A DNA stretch of 6,111 nucleotides from Muribaculaceae bacterium (GTDB lineage: Bacteria; Pseudomonadota; Alphaproteobacteria; Rs-D84): contig JAMPEH010000151.1 of NCBI GenBank assembly GCA_023665245.1, positions 1-6,111 of the forward strand, given 5' to 3'. Positions 6,104 through 6,111 of this stretch are shown piece by piece. The notes beneath the pieces are model-generated. The model ran no database searches and had not been told where the DNA came from. It saw nothing but the letters and a program-made list of their open reading frames with translations. The translations under genes were made by a program, and so were the position numbers. Each line of letters opens with the position of its first letter. The first letter of the stretch is position 1.

Positions 6104-6111
6104 TTCTCTGC

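Overview
The window looks like chromosomal DNA from a GC-rich anaerobic Firmicute, most likely a Lachnospiraceae-type clostridium. This is inferred from protein style (a DegV-family protein, an Eis-like acetyltransferase, a clostridial CobA-HemD fusion), strong GGAGG-type ribosome binding sites and the use of TTG and GTG starts. No marker gene fixes the species.

Left part (1-1753, + strand): the 3' portion of a DegV-family fatty-acid-binding protein gene, cut by the window edge, is followed after 6 bases by a complete gene for an Eis-like N-acetyltransferase (GNAT plus a C-terminal sterol-carrier-like region). The two probably form an operon.

Middle part (1768-5700, - strand): a tetrapyrrole biosynthesis operon read right to left, cobA-hemD fusion, then hemB, then hemL. 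HemL makes 5-aminolevulinate from glutamate-1-semialdehyde. HemB condenses two aminolevulinates to porphobilinogen. The HemD half closes hydroxymethylbilane to uroporphyrinogen III, and the CobA half methylates that to precorrin-2, the entry to siroheme and cobalamin. The fusion gene and hemB overlap by 22 bases; hemL follows hemB after 82 bases. hemA (glutamyl-tRNA reductase) and hemC (hydroxymethylbilane synthase), needed to complete the route, are not in the window. The operon converges on the acetyltransferase gene with only 14 bases between the two stop codons.

Right part (5701-6111): composition drops sharply to AT-rich. The stretch holds a candidate promoter for the tetrapyrrole operon, a perfect 12-bp inverted repeat that may be a terminator, and the end (or all) of a small charged protein on the - strand. 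That protein resembles the C-terminal tail of Rpn/PD-(D/E)XK transposase-like nucleases and may run off the right edge.

I see no evidence for a wholly new system. The most unusual items are a charged, repeat-built insertion of about 38 residues inside the HemD domain, the operon beginning at cobA-hemD without hemA or hemC, and the compositional break at the right.
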